Below, piece after piece: positions 36,691 through 46,002 of a DNA stretch of 64,000 nucleotides. Below the pieces are notes generated by a model. The model saw nothing but the letters and a program-made list of their open reading frames with translations. It was not told the origin of the DNA and did no database searches. How positions within the stretch are numbered: the stretch's first letter is position 1; each line of letters begins with the position of its first letter. Origin of the DNA: Bacteroidota bacterium (lineage in GTDB: Bacteria; Bacteroidota; Bacteroidia; 2-12-FULL-35-15); contig JADJHE010000012.1 of NCBI GenBank assembly GCA_016707685.1, forward strand, positions 66,138-130,137, read 5' to 3'. The translations under genes were made by a program, and so were the position numbers.

Positions 36691-39060
36691 ATGTTAAAAC
36701 AACTTTTTGAAGACCTGTCTATAAAAAAGACACTTTTTTACCTTTTACTATTGATAGGAATTACAACACTTACGTATTCCAATCATTTTCAAAACGATTT
36801 TCATTTCGATGATTCACATACCATCGAAAACAATATTTTTATTCAAAATTTAAAAAATATTCCTGCATTTTTCACAGATGGAACCACCTTCAGCTCATTG
36901 CCTTCTAATCAATCGTACCGACCAATTGTAAGTACTTCGCTCGCTATCGACTATTGGATGGGAAATGGTTATGACTTATTTTATTTCCATCTTTCGTCTT
37001 TCATCATGTTCCTATTACAAGGAATATTGATGTTCTTTTTTATTTTCAAACTATTAAACATTTCCTATAAAAACACCTGGAACTTTTACATTGCTGCCAT
37101 AGCAACAGCATGGTATGTATTGCATCCTGCAAATGCAGAAACAATCAACTACATCATTGCTCGCTCGGATATTCAATCTACCTTTTTTGTGGTGTTGGGA
37201 TTTGTATTGTATTTATTTTCTCCTTTCTGCAAAAAAACATTTCTCTATTTAATTCCAATAGGAATCGGTGCATTGGCAAAGCCACCTGCCGTAATGTTTG
37301 CACCTATGTTACTGGTTTATATCCTTTTGTTCGAAGAAAAATTAAGCTTAACAGATGTGTTCAATCCGAAACATTTTAAGCAAGTTTTTTCTGCAGTAAA
37401 AAAATCAATTCCTGCATTTGTGTTTTGTGCCATCATGTATTTGTGGGTTGATCACTGCACCCCTAAAACATGGCAATCGGGTGGATTATCCACTTTTCAT
37501 TATTTGATTACACAACCCTTTGTAATTGCACATTATTTTATCACCTTCTTTTTCCCATTTGGATTGAGTGCCGATACCGATTGGCAACCATTGGAAACAA
37601 TCATGGACATTCGTTTTTTTGTAGGATGTGCTTTTATTGCCATTATGCTTTTCATCTCTTTTTGGTTTTCAAAAGATGAACGTTTACGTCCCATCAGCTT
37701 TGGTATCACTTGGTTTTTCTTAGCATTGATTCCTTCATCGAGTGTAATTGCATTTGCCGAAGTAATGAACGATCACCGAATCTTTTTCCCATACGTTGGC
37801 TTAGTCATAAGCGTTTGCTGGACCATCGGATTGTTATTAATGAAATATAAAAAAGCATACCAAGACACACTTATAAAATACGAATACAGCATTTTAATTA
37901 TTGCAGTATTAACACTTAGCAGCTATGCTTATGGTGTTCGCGAACGCAATAAAATATGGCATACCGAAGAAACTTTGTGGTACGATGTAACTGTAAAAAG
38001 TCCGGGCAATGCACGTGGATTAATGAATTATGGATTAGCAAAAATGGCTCAGGGTGATTATCCACAAGCCGAATATTATTTCACAAAAGCATTGAGCATT
38101 TGGCCTCGTTATTCGGTATTGCATGTAAACATGGGTGTTTTAAAATCGGCAACAGGCGATCAAGAAATGGCGGAAACGTATTACAAAAATGCTGTTCAGT
38201 ACAATCCGAATTACCCTGATGGATGGTTTTTTTACGGCAAATTTTTATGTACCCAGTTACGATACACTGAAGCGATTGATGCATTAAAAAAGAGTGTTGA
38301 ATTATCACCTGCACACATTGGTGCTCGCACCTGGTTGATGAAAGCATATTTTGAATCACAACAGTGGGAACAATTGAATGAATTGGCACAAAACACCTTG
38401 CAAGTAATTCCAGGAAATGCTGAAGCTATTCAATACTTAGAAGCAAGTAAAAACAAAAAAAGTGTAACAACTATTTCAGAAGAAGCAGTTCAAAAAAATC
38501 CAACACCCGAAAGTTACCTTGACTTAAGTTTAAAATATTACCAAGCAGGCAATTATCAAAAATGCATTGAAATGGCACAAGCGGCCATTCAACTAAAACC
38601 AAATTATGCAGAGGCTTACAATAACATTGGAACATCGTACAACATGCTCAAAAATTATCCAAAAGCAATTGAAGCATGTAAAAAAGCATTGGAGCTAAAA
38701 CCAAATTATGAATTGGCAAAAAATAATTTGAAACTGGCTTTAGAACAATCTGAATCACTGTTGGAGCAAGAAGCAGTTATTCATTCAAAACCAACAGCCG
38801 AAGGATTTTTGGATTTAAGTTTAACGTTCTACCAACAAGGTTTATGGGAAAAATGCATTGATGCTTGTAACAGAGCCATCCAATTAAAACCCGATTATGC
38901 CGATGCGTATAGTAATATGGGCGCTTGTTACAATCAATTAAAAAAATGGGACAAAGCCATCGAAGCATGTAACAAAGCTTTGAAAATAAATCCAAACCAT
39001 AAATTGGCCAATGGTAATTTAAAATGGGCAAAAGACGAAAAAGCAAAGAGCAAACAATAG
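36691..39060 (+). CDS. TMTC-like polytopic membrane protein with C-terminal TPRs
   Basis: 789 residues from ATG 36691. The N-terminal half has about 11 helices and an early lumenal/periplasmic loop with FHFDDSHTIENN, the acidic pair expected in GT-C glycosyltransferases; HPANAETINYIIARSD is a second TMTC-like motif. The C-terminal half is at least six TPRs, for example ARGLMNYGLAKMAQGDYPQAEYYFTKALSI. Eukaryotic TMTC proteins are O-mannosyltransferases with the same plan. The enzymatic role here is inference. It is divergent from the acyltransferase gene. Confidence 0.8.
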   Translation: MLKQLFEDLSIKKTLFYLLLLIGITTLTYSNHFQNDFHFDDSHTIENNIFIQNLKNIPAFFTDGTTFSSLPSNQSYRPIVSTSLAIDYWMGNGYDLFYFHLSSFIMFLLQGILMFFFIFKLLNISYKNTWNFYIAAIATAWYVLHPANAETINYIIARSDIQSTFFVVLGFVLYLFSPFCKKTFLYLIPIGIGALAKPPAVMFAPMLLVYILLFEEKLSLTDVFNPKHFKQVFSAVKKSIPAFVFCAIMYLWVDHCTPKTWQSGGLSTFHYLITQPFVIAHYFITFFFPFGLSADTDWQPLETIMDIRFFVGCAFIAIMLFISFWFSKDERLRPISFGITWFFLALIPSSSVIAFAEVMNDHRIFFPYVGLVISVCWTIGLLLMKYKKAYQDTLIKYEYSILIIAVLTLSSYAYGVRERNKIWHTEETLWYDVTVKSPGNARGLMNYGLAKMAQGDYPQAEYYFTKALSIWPRYSVLHVNMGVLKSATGDQEMAETYYKNAVQYNPNYPDGWFFYGKFLCTQLRYTEAIDALKKSVELSPAHIGARTWLMKAYFESQQWEQLNELAQNTLQVIPGNAEAIQYLEASKNKKSVTTISEEAVQKNPTPESYLDLSLKYYQAGNYQKCIEMAQAAIQLKPNYAEAYNNIGTSYNMLKNYPKAIEACKKALELKPNYELAKNNLKLALEQSESLLEQEAVIHSKPTAEGFLDLSLTFYQQGLWEKCIDACNRAIQLKPDYADAYSNMGACYNQLKKWDKAIEACNKALKINPNHKLANGNLKWAKDEKAKSKQ

Positions 39061-39069
39061 TATTTATTC

Positions 39070-39077
39070 TATCTTTG
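39070..39077 (+). promoter_or_regulatory. -7 box before the EamA gene (TATCTTTG)
   Basis: TATCTTTG is an exact TAnnTTTG, 19 bp before the TTG start; leader predicted at about 14 nt. No TTG is seen 20 bp upstream. Confidence 0.5.
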
Positions 39078-39096
39078 CCCACTCAATAAACTACCC

Positions 39097-40002
39097 TTGA
39101 ACACAAAAGCCCTCAACTGGATTATACTCATTGCACTTGCCTTAACTTGGGGAAGTTCATTTATATTAATGAAACGTGGACTCGAAGTTTTTTCGAGTGA
39201 TGAAGTTGCTGCTTTACGAATATTCATTGCCTTTTTATTTTTATCGCCTTTATTAATCAAGCATTTCAAAAAAGACCTGATCAAACATTGGAAAGGATTT
39301 TTAGGAATGGGCTTGTTGGGAAATTTTATACCAGCCTTTTTATTTACCAAAGCCGAAACAGGAATAAGTAGCTCTTTAACAGGAATGTTAAATTCACTAA
39401 CACCACTTTTTACGCTTTTATTGGGTGTATTGTTATTCAAATCAAAAACAAAACTGATAAATGCCATTGGAATTTTAATTGGCTTTATAGGAGCCATTGG
39501 ATTATTAACTGCAGGCAAAAGTGAGGACATGAACAACAACCTCCTTTTTGGAGTTTATGTGGTTTTGGCAACCGTTTGTTATGCGTTGAGTGTAAACATC
39601 ATCAAAAAGGAGTTGGGACAAGTAAATTCGATTACAGCAACTGTTTGGGCAATGATGTTTATTGGACCTTTAGCAGGGATTTACCTGTTTGGCTTTACAG
39701 ATTTTTTGGCGGACCTAAAAACCAATGCTTTAGCTTATGAAAGTTTGGGCTATGTGAGCATTTTGGCCATTTTTGGAACGGCTCTTTCGGTCATTATTTT
39801 CAATGTATTGATAAAGAATACTAATGCCTTGTTTGCTTCCTCGGTAACATATTTAATACCAGTGGTAGCAATGGGCTGGGGCATTTTGGATGGTGAGGAG
39901 GTAGTGGCAATGCACTTTATCTGGATCATCATCATCCTTTTAGGGGTGTATTTGGTGAACAAAAAGCCGAAAACAGTCGAAATTGACCCTAAAAACACCT
40001 AG
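39097..40002 (+). CDS. EamA (DMT) family transporter
   Basis: A 301-aa protein of ten membrane helices made of two five-helix EamA repeats. LALTWGSSFILMKRGLEVFSSDEVAALRIFIAFLFL opens the first, the typical (N/T)WGxxF start, and LATVCYALSVNIIKKELGQVNSITATVWAMM the second. EamA proteins export metabolites or amino acids; the substrate cannot be assigned. TTG 39097 is the only start that keeps the first helix. Confidence 0.85.
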   Translation: MNTKALNWIILIALALTWGSSFILMKRGLEVFSSDEVAALRIFIAFLFLSPLLIKHFKKDLIKHWKGFLGMGLLGNFIPAFLFTKAETGISSSLTGMLNSLTPLFTLLLGVLLFKSKTKLINAIGILIGFIGAIGLLTAGKSEDMNNNLLFGVYVVLATVCYALSVNIIKKELGQVNSITATVWAMMFIGPLAGIYLFGFTDFLADLKTNALAYESLGYVSILAIFGTALSVIIFNVLIKNTNALFASSVTYLIPVVAMGWGILDGEEVVAMHFIWIIIILLGVYLVNKKPKTVEIDPKNT

Positions 40003-40027
40003 TCGTCAACAATTTTATGTTGAAATC

Positions 40028-40058
40028 TTTGTCACATTAAAATAAATTATTAATTTCG
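40028..40058 (+). promoter_or_regulatory. Promoter of rplU-rpmA
   Basis: TTTG (40028-40031), a 19-nt spacer and TAATTTCG (40051-40058) match the Bacteroidota primary promoter with one mismatch. The leader before rplU is about 50 nt. Confidence 0.65.
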
Positions 40059-40112
40059 TGCCCCCAAGTAAAAAATACTGGGAATTAGTATAAACAAATA
40101 AAACCCTAAAAA

Positions 40113-40601
40113 ATGTACGCAATCGTAGAAATAGCCGGGCAACAATTTAAGGTAGAACGTGGAAACAAAGTATACGTTCACCGCCTAGAAGCTAGCGAAG
40201 GGTCTAAAGTTGAATTTGATAAAGTATTGTTGATTGACAATGCTGGAAAAGTTCAAGTTGGAACTCCTTCTGTTGATGGTGCAAAAGTAGCAGCTACTGT
40301 TATTTCGCATCTTCAAGGTGACAAAGTAATCGTTTTTAAGAAAAAACGCAGAAAAGGTTACCAAAAATCAAATGGCCATCGTCAACAATTAACACAAATC
40401 CTTATTCAAGGTGTGTTAGCTAAAGGTGATACTTTAAAAGACGAAATCGCTGTAACAAAAAAAGCTCCTAAAGCAACGAAAGAAGTAGTTGAAAAAGAAG
40501 CAAAAAAAGCAGCTCCTAAAAAAGCAGCAGCAAAAAAAGCAGCTCCAGCTAAAAAAGCAGCAGCTCCTAAAAAAGCAGCAGCAAAAAAAGCAGCAAAATA
40601 A
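40113..40601 (+). CDS. rplU: 50S ribosomal protein bL21 with Lys/Ala tail
   Basis: bL21 binds 23S rRNA in the large subunit. The domain runs from MYAIVEIAGQQFKVERGNKVYVHRL to the KKRRKGYQKSNGHRQQLTQI signature (residues 71-90 or so). After about residue 105 comes a tail of repeated AAPKKAAAKKA units, which lengthens the protein to 162 aa. Basic Ala-Lys tails on ribosomal proteins are common in Bacteroidota. The DNA of the tail is itself repetitive and so prone to slippage. First gene of the rplU-rpmA pair. Confidence 0.96.
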   Translation: MYAIVEIAGQQFKVERGNKVYVHRLEASEGSKVEFDKVLLIDNAGKVQVGTPSVDGAKVAATVISHLQGDKVIVFKKKRRKGYQKSNGHRQQLTQILIQGVLAKGDTLKDEIAVTKKAPKATKEVVEKEAKKAAPKKAAAKKAAPAKKAAAPKKAAAKKAAK

Positions 40602-40634
40602 GTAAGTATTAAAAATTAAAATTCTTTATAAGAA

Positions 40635-40901
40635 ATGGCACATAAAAAAGGTGCGGGTAGTTCAAAGAACGGCCGTGAGTCACATAGTAAACGTCTAGGC
40701 GTTAAAATTTATGGAGGTCAATTAGCAATTGCTGGCAATATCATCGTTCGTCAACGTGGAACAAAACACAATCCAGGTGAAAACGTAGGTATTGGTAAAG
40801 ACCATACTTTATTTGCATTAGTTGATGGTACAGTGGAATTCAAAAAGAAACGTGATGAAAAATCATTTGTTTCGATTGTTCCATTCCCTGCTGAAGCATA
40901 A
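40635..40901 (+). CDS. rpmA: 50S ribosomal protein bL27
   Basis: bL27 lies near the peptidyl transferase centre. MAHKKGAGSSKNGRESHSKRLGVKIYGGQ is the typical beginning; IVRQRGTKHNPGENVGIGKDHTLFAL follows. It has 88 aa, full length, and begins without the cleaved extension found in Firmicutes. It follows rplU by 33 bp and is closed by a strong terminator. Confidence 0.97.
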   Translation: MAHKKGAGSSKNGRESHSKRLGVKIYGGQLAIAGNIIVRQRGTKHNPGENVGIGKDHTLFALVDGTVEFKKKRDEKSFVSIVPFPAEA

Positions 40902-40920
40902 GGTTTTCGATAAACATTTA

Positions 40921-40961
40921 AAAAAATCTCCTGGCTTCATCCGAAGTTTAGGAGATTTTTT
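40921..40961 (+). terminator. Terminator after rpmA
   Basis: AAAAAATCTCCT (40921-40932) and AGGAGATTTTTT (40950-40961) form a perfect 12-bp stem; CTTC/GAAG pairs inside the loop. Confidence 0.9.
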
Positions 40962-41018
40962 ATTGTTCTGAATTCGTAAAACCCAACAACTACTAACTAA
41001 CATTCAACAACCAAGATT

Positions 41019-42290
41019 ATGTTACAACTTAACTACATCCGCGAGAAAAAAGACGAAGCCATTGAACGCTTGAACATCAAAAATTTTGATGCAAAACCAA
41101 TATTGGACAAAGTGCTTGAATTGGACAACGATCGCAGACGTACTCAAAACGAACTCGACAGCATACTTAGCGAAGCAAATACCATTGCTAAACAAGTAGG
41201 TGAACTATACAAAGCTGGAAAAAAAGCTGAAGGCGATGATTTAAAAAACAAAAGCGCTGCTCTTAAAGAAAGCTCCAAAAAATTAGAAGAACAATTAACC
41301 GCTATTGAACAAGAGCAACACAATTTACTTGTACTTGTTCCTAACACACCTAGCACAAAAGTTCCAAAAGGAAAAACACCGGAGGACAATGAAAATGTAT
41401 ATCAAGAAGGTGAAATTCCTGTTTTGTATGCAGGTGCAAAACCACATTGGGAACTAACAACACAATACGATTTAATCGACTTTGAATTGGGTGTTAAATT
41501 AACGGGTGCAGGGTTTCCTGTATACAAAGGAAAAGGTGCTCGTTTACAACGTGCATTAATTAATTTCTTTTTAGACAGAGCAACTGCTGCTGGATATCTT
41601 GAAGTACAACCACCAATTTTGGTGAACGAAGCATCTGGTTATGCAACAGGTCAGTTACCCGATAAAGAAGGACAAATGTATCATTCAACAATTGATAATT
41701 TGTATTTGATTCCAACTGCCGAAGTTCCTATCACCAACATTTACCGTGATGTAATTTTAAAAGCAGATCAATTACCAATTAAAAATTGTGGTTACACACC
41801 TTGTTTTCGTAGAGAAGCAGGAAGCTACGGAGCACATGTACGTGGTTTAAATCGTTTGCACCAATTTGATAAAGTAGAAATTGTACAAATTGCTCATCCT
41901 GATAATTCATACGAAGTATTGGAAGAGATGCGTAATTACGTTGCAGGTTTATTGCGCGAATTAGAATTGCCATTCCGTACACTTAAACTGTGTGGTGGTG
42001 ATATGAGTTTTGCTTCTGCCTTAACGTATGATTTTGAAACGTATTCAACAGCACAACAAAAATGGTTAGAAGTAAGTTCTGTTTCTAACTTCGAAACTTT
42101 CCAAAGTAATCGCTTAAAATTACGTTTTAAAGATGGCGATGCAAAACCATTATTAGCACATACATTAAATGGTAGTGCATTGGCATTGCCACGTATTGTA
42201 GCTACCATGTTGGAGAACAATCAAACAGCAGAAGGAATCAGAATACCAAAAGTGTTGGTGCCGTATTGTGGTTTTGATATGATTAAATAA
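41019..42290 (+). CDS. serS: Serine-tRNA ligase
   Basis: SerS charges tRNA-Ser and tRNA-Sec. The N-terminal arm is a long coiled coil (about 25-105) that grips the tRNA. The class II core has LYLIPTAEVPITNIYRDVI, the motif 2 segment CFRREAGSYGAHVRGLNRLHQFDKVE, and motif 3 NGSALALPRIVATMLENNQ. It has 423 aa, full length. It stands alone between the rpmA terminator and a repeat patch. Confidence 0.96.
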   Translation: MLQLNYIREKKDEAIERLNIKNFDAKPILDKVLELDNDRRRTQNELDSILSEANTIAKQVGELYKAGKKAEGDDLKNKSAALKESSKKLEEQLTAIEQEQHNLLVLVPNTPSTKVPKGKTPEDNENVYQEGEIPVLYAGAKPHWELTTQYDLIDFELGVKLTGAGFPVYKGKGARLQRALINFFLDRATAAGYLEVQPPILVNEASGYATGQLPDKEGQMYHSTIDNLYLIPTAEVPITNIYRDVILKADQLPIKNCGYTPCFRREAGSYGAHVRGLNRLHQFDKVEIVQIAHPDNSYEVLEEMRNYVAGLLRELELPFRTLKLCGGDMSFASALTYDFETYSTAQQKWLEVSSVSNFETFQSNRLKLRFKDGDAKPLLAHTLNGSALALPRIVATMLENNQTAEGIRIPKVLVPYCGFDMIK

Positions 42291-42294
42291 TTAG

Positions 42295-42475
42295 TGCGTG
42301 GTCATTTCGAGTTTTTTCTGAAAGAAAAAGTATCGAGAAATGTGTGCAGACTTTACCGCAAAGAAGCGCAAAGGTTTTACGCAAAGAACACAAAGTTTTA
42401 CAATGGAACGAGCGCGTAGTCATTTCGAGCTTGTCGAGAAACGTGCGTGGGGCTTACCACAAAGAACACAAAGAC
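42295..42475. repeat. GTCATTTCGAG / TCGAGAAA dispersed-repeat remnants
   Basis: Two related segments begin at about 42295 and 42410. Each has GTCATTTCGAG, then TCGAGAAA (partly inverted), GTG, a TTACC(G/A)CAAAGAA block and AACACAAAG. The second is compact, with TTTCGAG and TCGAGAAA pairing round a short loop. They look like old copies of a dispersed palindromic element and hold no gene. Confidence 0.6.
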
Positions 42476-42495
42476 TTATTAAATAAATAGAAAAA

Positions 42496-42711
42496 CTAGC
42501 CCAGATATTCAAATCTGGGCTTTTTTATGCCATCTATTTCTATCTCTTCGAAAAACATTTTCTTCGGACGAACCCACAAATTTTCTCCTTCTGGTTGATA
42601 CAATGCTTTGTATACAACCAATTCTTCAAGTGTTTCACTGTGCTTTGCAAAGCCGATTACTTCGTACTCTTTGCCTTTGTAGTGTTTGTATTTTCCTAAC
42701 TTAAAATCCAT
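42496..42711 (-). CDS. DUF1653 family small protein
   Basis: 71 residues from ATG 42711. LGKYKHYKGKEYEVIGFAKHSETLEELVVYKALY and GENLWVRPKKMFFEEIEIDG are the complete DUF1653 domain, a small beta-barrel family of unknown function found in many bacteria. Its stop codon lies in the hairpin that also terminates serS from the other side. A TTG 21 bases upstream is an alternative start. Confidence 0.82.
   Translation of the reverse strand: MDFKLGKYKHYKGKEYEVIGFAKHSETLEELVVYKALYQPEGENLWVRPKKMFFEEIEIDGIKKPRFEYLG
42498..42525. terminator. Terminator shared by serS and the DUF1653 gene
   Basis: AGCCCAGAT (42498-42506) pairs with ATCTGGGCT (42513-42521), followed by a T-run on the plus strand. It lies inside the last codons of the minus-strand gene. 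Confidence 0.75.
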
Positions 42712-42811
42712 CTGTCTTATCTTATCACTCAATTCCTATAAATCAACATTCTCTTTTATCTTTTTCAATCCGCTAAATCTGCTCTATCTGCGTTCCAATA
42801 TTAATCTACCT

Positions 42812-43450
42812 CTATACCAAAAACGGATTATTCATTCGTTCAAATCCAATAGTTGTAGCTGGTCCATGACCAGAATATACCTTGTAATCATCACCCAATG
42901 GCAACAATTTATTTTTAATGCTTGCAATCAAGGTGTCGTAATCGCCACCTGGCAAATCAGCTCTACCAATGCTACCATAAAACAATACATCACCAGCAAC
43001 CATGAATTTTTGTGCTGCACAATAAAAAGTAATACTACCAGGTGAATGTCCTGGTGTAAATACAATTTCCAATTTCGATTCTCCAAACGTAACCACATCG
43101 CCTTCATTCAAAAACACTGCTGCTGGTGGCGATGGTTCTGCATTCAAATTATACAAATCGGCTGTTGCTAAATACGCATCAAAAATGCGTTGATCCATTT
43201 CATTAAACTCAGGTTTAAGATTGTATTTTTCGGCCACAAAACCATTTCCAAAAATATGGTCGAGGTGACAATGAGTATTTAATAATTTTACAGGCTTCAA
43301 TTGATTGTTTTCAATAAAAGCAGCTAATTCCATTCGCTCCCTGTTATCGTAACAACCCGGATCAATAATTACACATTCCTTTGTACCATCATAAAGCACG
43401 TAAGTATTCTCCTGAAAAGGTCCAAACGTAAAGGATTTTAGTTGTATCAT
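42812..43450 (-). CDS. Metallo-beta-lactamase-fold hydrolase, glyoxalase II-like
   Basis: 212 aa from ATG 43450. NTHCHLDHIFGNGF is the metal-binding HxHxDH motif; FTPGHSPGSITFY, AGDVLFYGSIGRADLPGGD and VYSGHGPATTIGFE supply the remaining ligands. The arrangement is of the glyoxalase II/persulfide dioxygenase-like small hydrolases (YcbL type). The natural substrate is unknown. A minus-strand TACTTTTG box at 43480-43487 lies 30 bp upstream; the ATG at 43477 would be too close to it. Confidence 0.85.
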   Translation of the reverse strand: MIQLKSFTFGPFQENTYVLYDGTKECVIIDPGCYDNRERMELAAFIENNQLKPVKLLNTHCHLDHIFGNGFVAEKYNLKPEFNEMDQRIFDAYLATADLYNLNAEPSPPAAVFLNEGDVVTFGESKLEIVFTPGHSPGSITFYCAAQKFMVAGDVLFYGSIGRADLPGGDYDTLIASIKNKLLPLGDDYKVYSGHGPATTIGFERMNNPFLV

Positions 43451-43521
43451 GAAGTAAAAATAGTCTAAAATTTGCATTGCAAAAGTACGATTTTAATAGC
43501 TTAAAATTCATTTTTAAATAC

Positions 43522-43553
43522 TTGCAAAACATGCCTCTTGTTTAGTATATTTG
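43522..43553 (+). promoter_or_regulatory. Promoter of ssb
   Basis: TTG (43522-43524), a 21-nt spacer, then TATATTTG (43546-43553), 29 bp before the ATG of ssb. Confidence 0.65.
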
Positions 43554-43582
43554 TTATTATTAACACTTAACACGTATATTTT

Positions 43583-43984
43583 ATGGCTGGCGTAAACAAA
43601 GTAATTTTAGTAGGGAATTTAGGAAAAGATCCAGAAGTTCGTCATTTAGAAGGTGGTGCCGCGGTGGCAAATTTCCCATTGGCAACAACCGAAACGTACA
43701 AAGACAAAAATGGTAACCGCAACGAACAAACGGAATGGCACAACATTGTTGTTTGGAGAGGGTTGGCTGAGGTTGCTGAAAAATATCTAAAAAAAGGAAT
43801 GACCATTTATATAGAAGGAAAATTGCGTACTCGTTCTTGGGACGACAAAGAAGGGCACAAACGTTATACGACCGAAGTTGTTGGCGAAACCTTCACTATT
43901 TTAAGCAAACGCGAAAACAATGCTTCTTCGGGCAACGATGAAGCCCACAACACACCAAAAACAGGCGATGATTTGCCTTTTTAA
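43583..43984 (+). CDS. ssb: Single-stranded DNA-binding protein
   Basis: SSB coats single-stranded DNA in replication and repair. The OB fold runs from VNKVILVGNLGKDPEVRHLEGG to GETFTILSKRE; TEWHNIVVWRGLAEVAEKYLKKGM is characteristic. After a short linker it ends in DDLPF, the acidic tip that recruits partner proteins. It has 133 aa. It precedes gldE and gldD, an order preserved across many Bacteroidota. Confidence 0.96.
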   Translation: MAGVNKVILVGNLGKDPEVRHLEGGAAVANFPLATTETYKDKNGNRNEQTEWHNIVVWRGLAEVAEKYLKKGMTIYIEGKLRTRSWDDKEGHKRYTTEVVGETFTILSKRENNASSGNDEAHNTPKTGDDLPF

Positions 43985-44007
43985 GCTTAACAACAAATAA
44001 TACCCGT

Positions 44008-44040
44008 GTTTGATTACATTGATTATCTTTGTAATCAAAC
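44008..44040 (+). promoter_or_regulatory. Hairpin with an internal TATCTTTG box before gldE
   Basis: GTTTGATTACA (44008-44018) and TGTAATCAAAC (44030-44040) form a perfect 11-bp stem. TATCTTTG (44024-44031), a perfect -7 box, lies across the loop and right arm. A T-rich stretch follows, so the site could be an ssb terminator, a gldE promoter, or both. Confidence 0.5.
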
Positions 44041-44067
44041 ATTTTTGTTTCATTTAAATTTTAAATT

Positions 44068-45407
44068 TTGGACGTCCAGAGTAGTTTATATTATTCTTCC
44101 GCTTTATTAAGCATTCTTGTAAAACCTTTTTCTTTTAGTATTGGAATTTCAATTGCCATCATGCTGGTGCTACTTGTATTAGTTGCATTGGTATCGGCTG
44201 CTGAATCTGCCTTCTTTTCGCTTACTCCTACAGACATGGATGAGCTAAAATCATCGGATGATAAAATTGACATTAAAATTCAGGAAATTATTGAAGTACC
44301 AAAGCGTATCCTCGCAACGGTTTTAATCAGCATCAATTTCATCAACATTGCCATTGTTATGCTCTCCACCTTTGTGATGGAAGAGTTGTTCGACTTTACA
44401 CAAAACCCAACTTTAGGATTTGTGATACAAGTAGTGGCCGTTACGTTCCTCATTTTATTAGTTGGTGAAGTAATTCCTAAAATTTATGCGACCCAAAATC
44501 CATTGCATACATCACGTAAATTATTTTACTTTTTAAAATTCTTGCAACGTCTATTTTATCCTGTAAGCTCCTTCTTGATTTTTTCAACCAAGTTGCTCGA
44601 CAAAGTAATTAAGCCCAAAACACATAACATCTCTGTAGATGAATTATCGCAAGCATTGGAATTAACCAACGATGAAGATATTACCGAAGAAGATCATAAA
44701 ATTTTAAAAGGGATTGTAAAATTTGGAAATACAGATGTAAAACAAATCATGAAACCACGCATGGATGTTACAGCATTTGAATACAACACCAAATTCAAAA
44801 AATTATTGGAAGAATCAACACACCATGGGTTTTCTCGATTCCCGATTTACAAAGACGGATCATTGGACAATATCAGTGGTGTTTTGTATGCAAAAGATTT
44901 ATTGCAGCACATCGACAAAGACGATAACTTTAATTGGCAGTCGATTATCCGTCCACCCTTCTACGTTCCTGAGAATAAAAAAATTGATGATTTGTTACGC
45001 GAGTTTCAATTCAAAAAATTCACATGGCGATTGTTGTTGACGAATACGGTGGAACATCAGGCATTGTAACATTCGAAGACATCATCGAAGAAATTGTTGG
45101 CGAAATCAATGATGAATTTGATGATGATGATTTAACGTATTCGAAGTTGGATGATAACAATTATGTATTTGAAGGGAAAGCGGCATTAAACGATGTATAC
45201 CGTATTTTGGAAATCAATGGCGATGATTTTGAAGATGAAAAAGGCGAAGCGGATACCATTGCAGGATTTTTGATTGAAATTGAAGGACGAATACCCGTAA
45301 AAAATGATGTAATACAATTCAAAAATTTACGTTTCACAATTGAATCAGCAGATAGCAGAAAAGTAAAACGTGTAAAAATTACAATTGACCGAAATGAAGA
45401 AAATTAA
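44068..45407 (+). CDS. gldE: Gliding-associated CBS-domain membrane protein GldE, frameshifted as read
   Basis: GldE belongs to the CorC/HlyC-like proteins and is linked to gliding motility and type IX secretion. The N-terminal DUF21 (CNNM) domain has three or four helices; a CBS pair follows (MKPRMDVTAFEYNTKFKKLLEE onward) and a CorC_HlyC domain ends it. The frame breaks in the A6 run at 45013-45018: a seventh A joins LREFQFKK to IHMAIVVDEYGGTSGIVTFEDI, giving 446 aa. The start is TTG 44068. The place between ssb and gldD supports the name. Confidence 0.88.
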
Positions 45408-45993
45408 TTTCTTTTTTATTCTAACTGCCCTCTTTGCATTTGTAGCGATCACTTCTTGTGGTGATGATGATGACGATGAAACCATTTCTCCTAAACCAAG
45501 AGCTTATTTCCGTTTAACATTTCCTGAAAAGAGTTATGTAAAATACGATTCAACTTGTCCCTTTAGTTTTGAAATTCCTAAATATTCATTTGTTAGTAAT
45601 GATAAAAATGCAACAGCAGAACCTTGTTTTATCAATGTAAATTATCCAACATTTAACGGCACCTTGCATTTAACCTACAAAGCTGTAAATGGCGACATCA
45701 ATAAGTTTTTAGAACAAACGGATGAGTTGGCTTATAAACACCAAGTGAAAGCATCTCGTATCGAAGAAGAATTGATTAAAATTGATTCAAATAAAGTATA
45801 CGGATTACTTTACGACATTGGAGGAAATGCAGCCTCTTCTGTTAACTTTTTTATTACCGACAGTACCAAGCATTTTATTAGAGGTGCACTCTACTTTAAT
45901 GCTGTACCAAATACCGATTCAATAAAACCTGTAATTGATTTCATAAAAAAAGATATTTATCAATTGATAAATACCTTTAAATGGAAAAATTAA
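45394..45993 (+). CDS. gldD: Gliding motility lipoprotein GldD
   Basis: 199 aa from ATG 45394, overlapping the gldE end by 14 bases. The signal peptide ends in AITSCGDD, a lipobox. PKPRAYFRLTFPEKSYVKYDSTCPFSFEIPKYS is the recognisable GldD opening. The protein is a lipoprotein required for gliding in Flavobacterium and probably for type IX secretion; its molecular action is not known. An unusual Asp/Glu run (GDDDDDETI) follows the lipidated cysteine. Confidence 0.92.
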   Translation: MKKINFFFILTALFAFVAITSCGDDDDDETISPKPRAYFRLTFPEKSYVKYDSTCPFSFEIPKYSFVSNDKNATAEPCFINVNYPTFNGTLHLTYKAVNGDINKFLEQTDELAYKHQVKASRIEEELIKIDSNKVYGLLYDIGGNAASSVNFFITDSTKHFIRGALYFNAVPNTDSIKPVIDFIKKDIYQLINTFKWKN

Positions 45994-46002
45994 AATTTGT
46001 GC

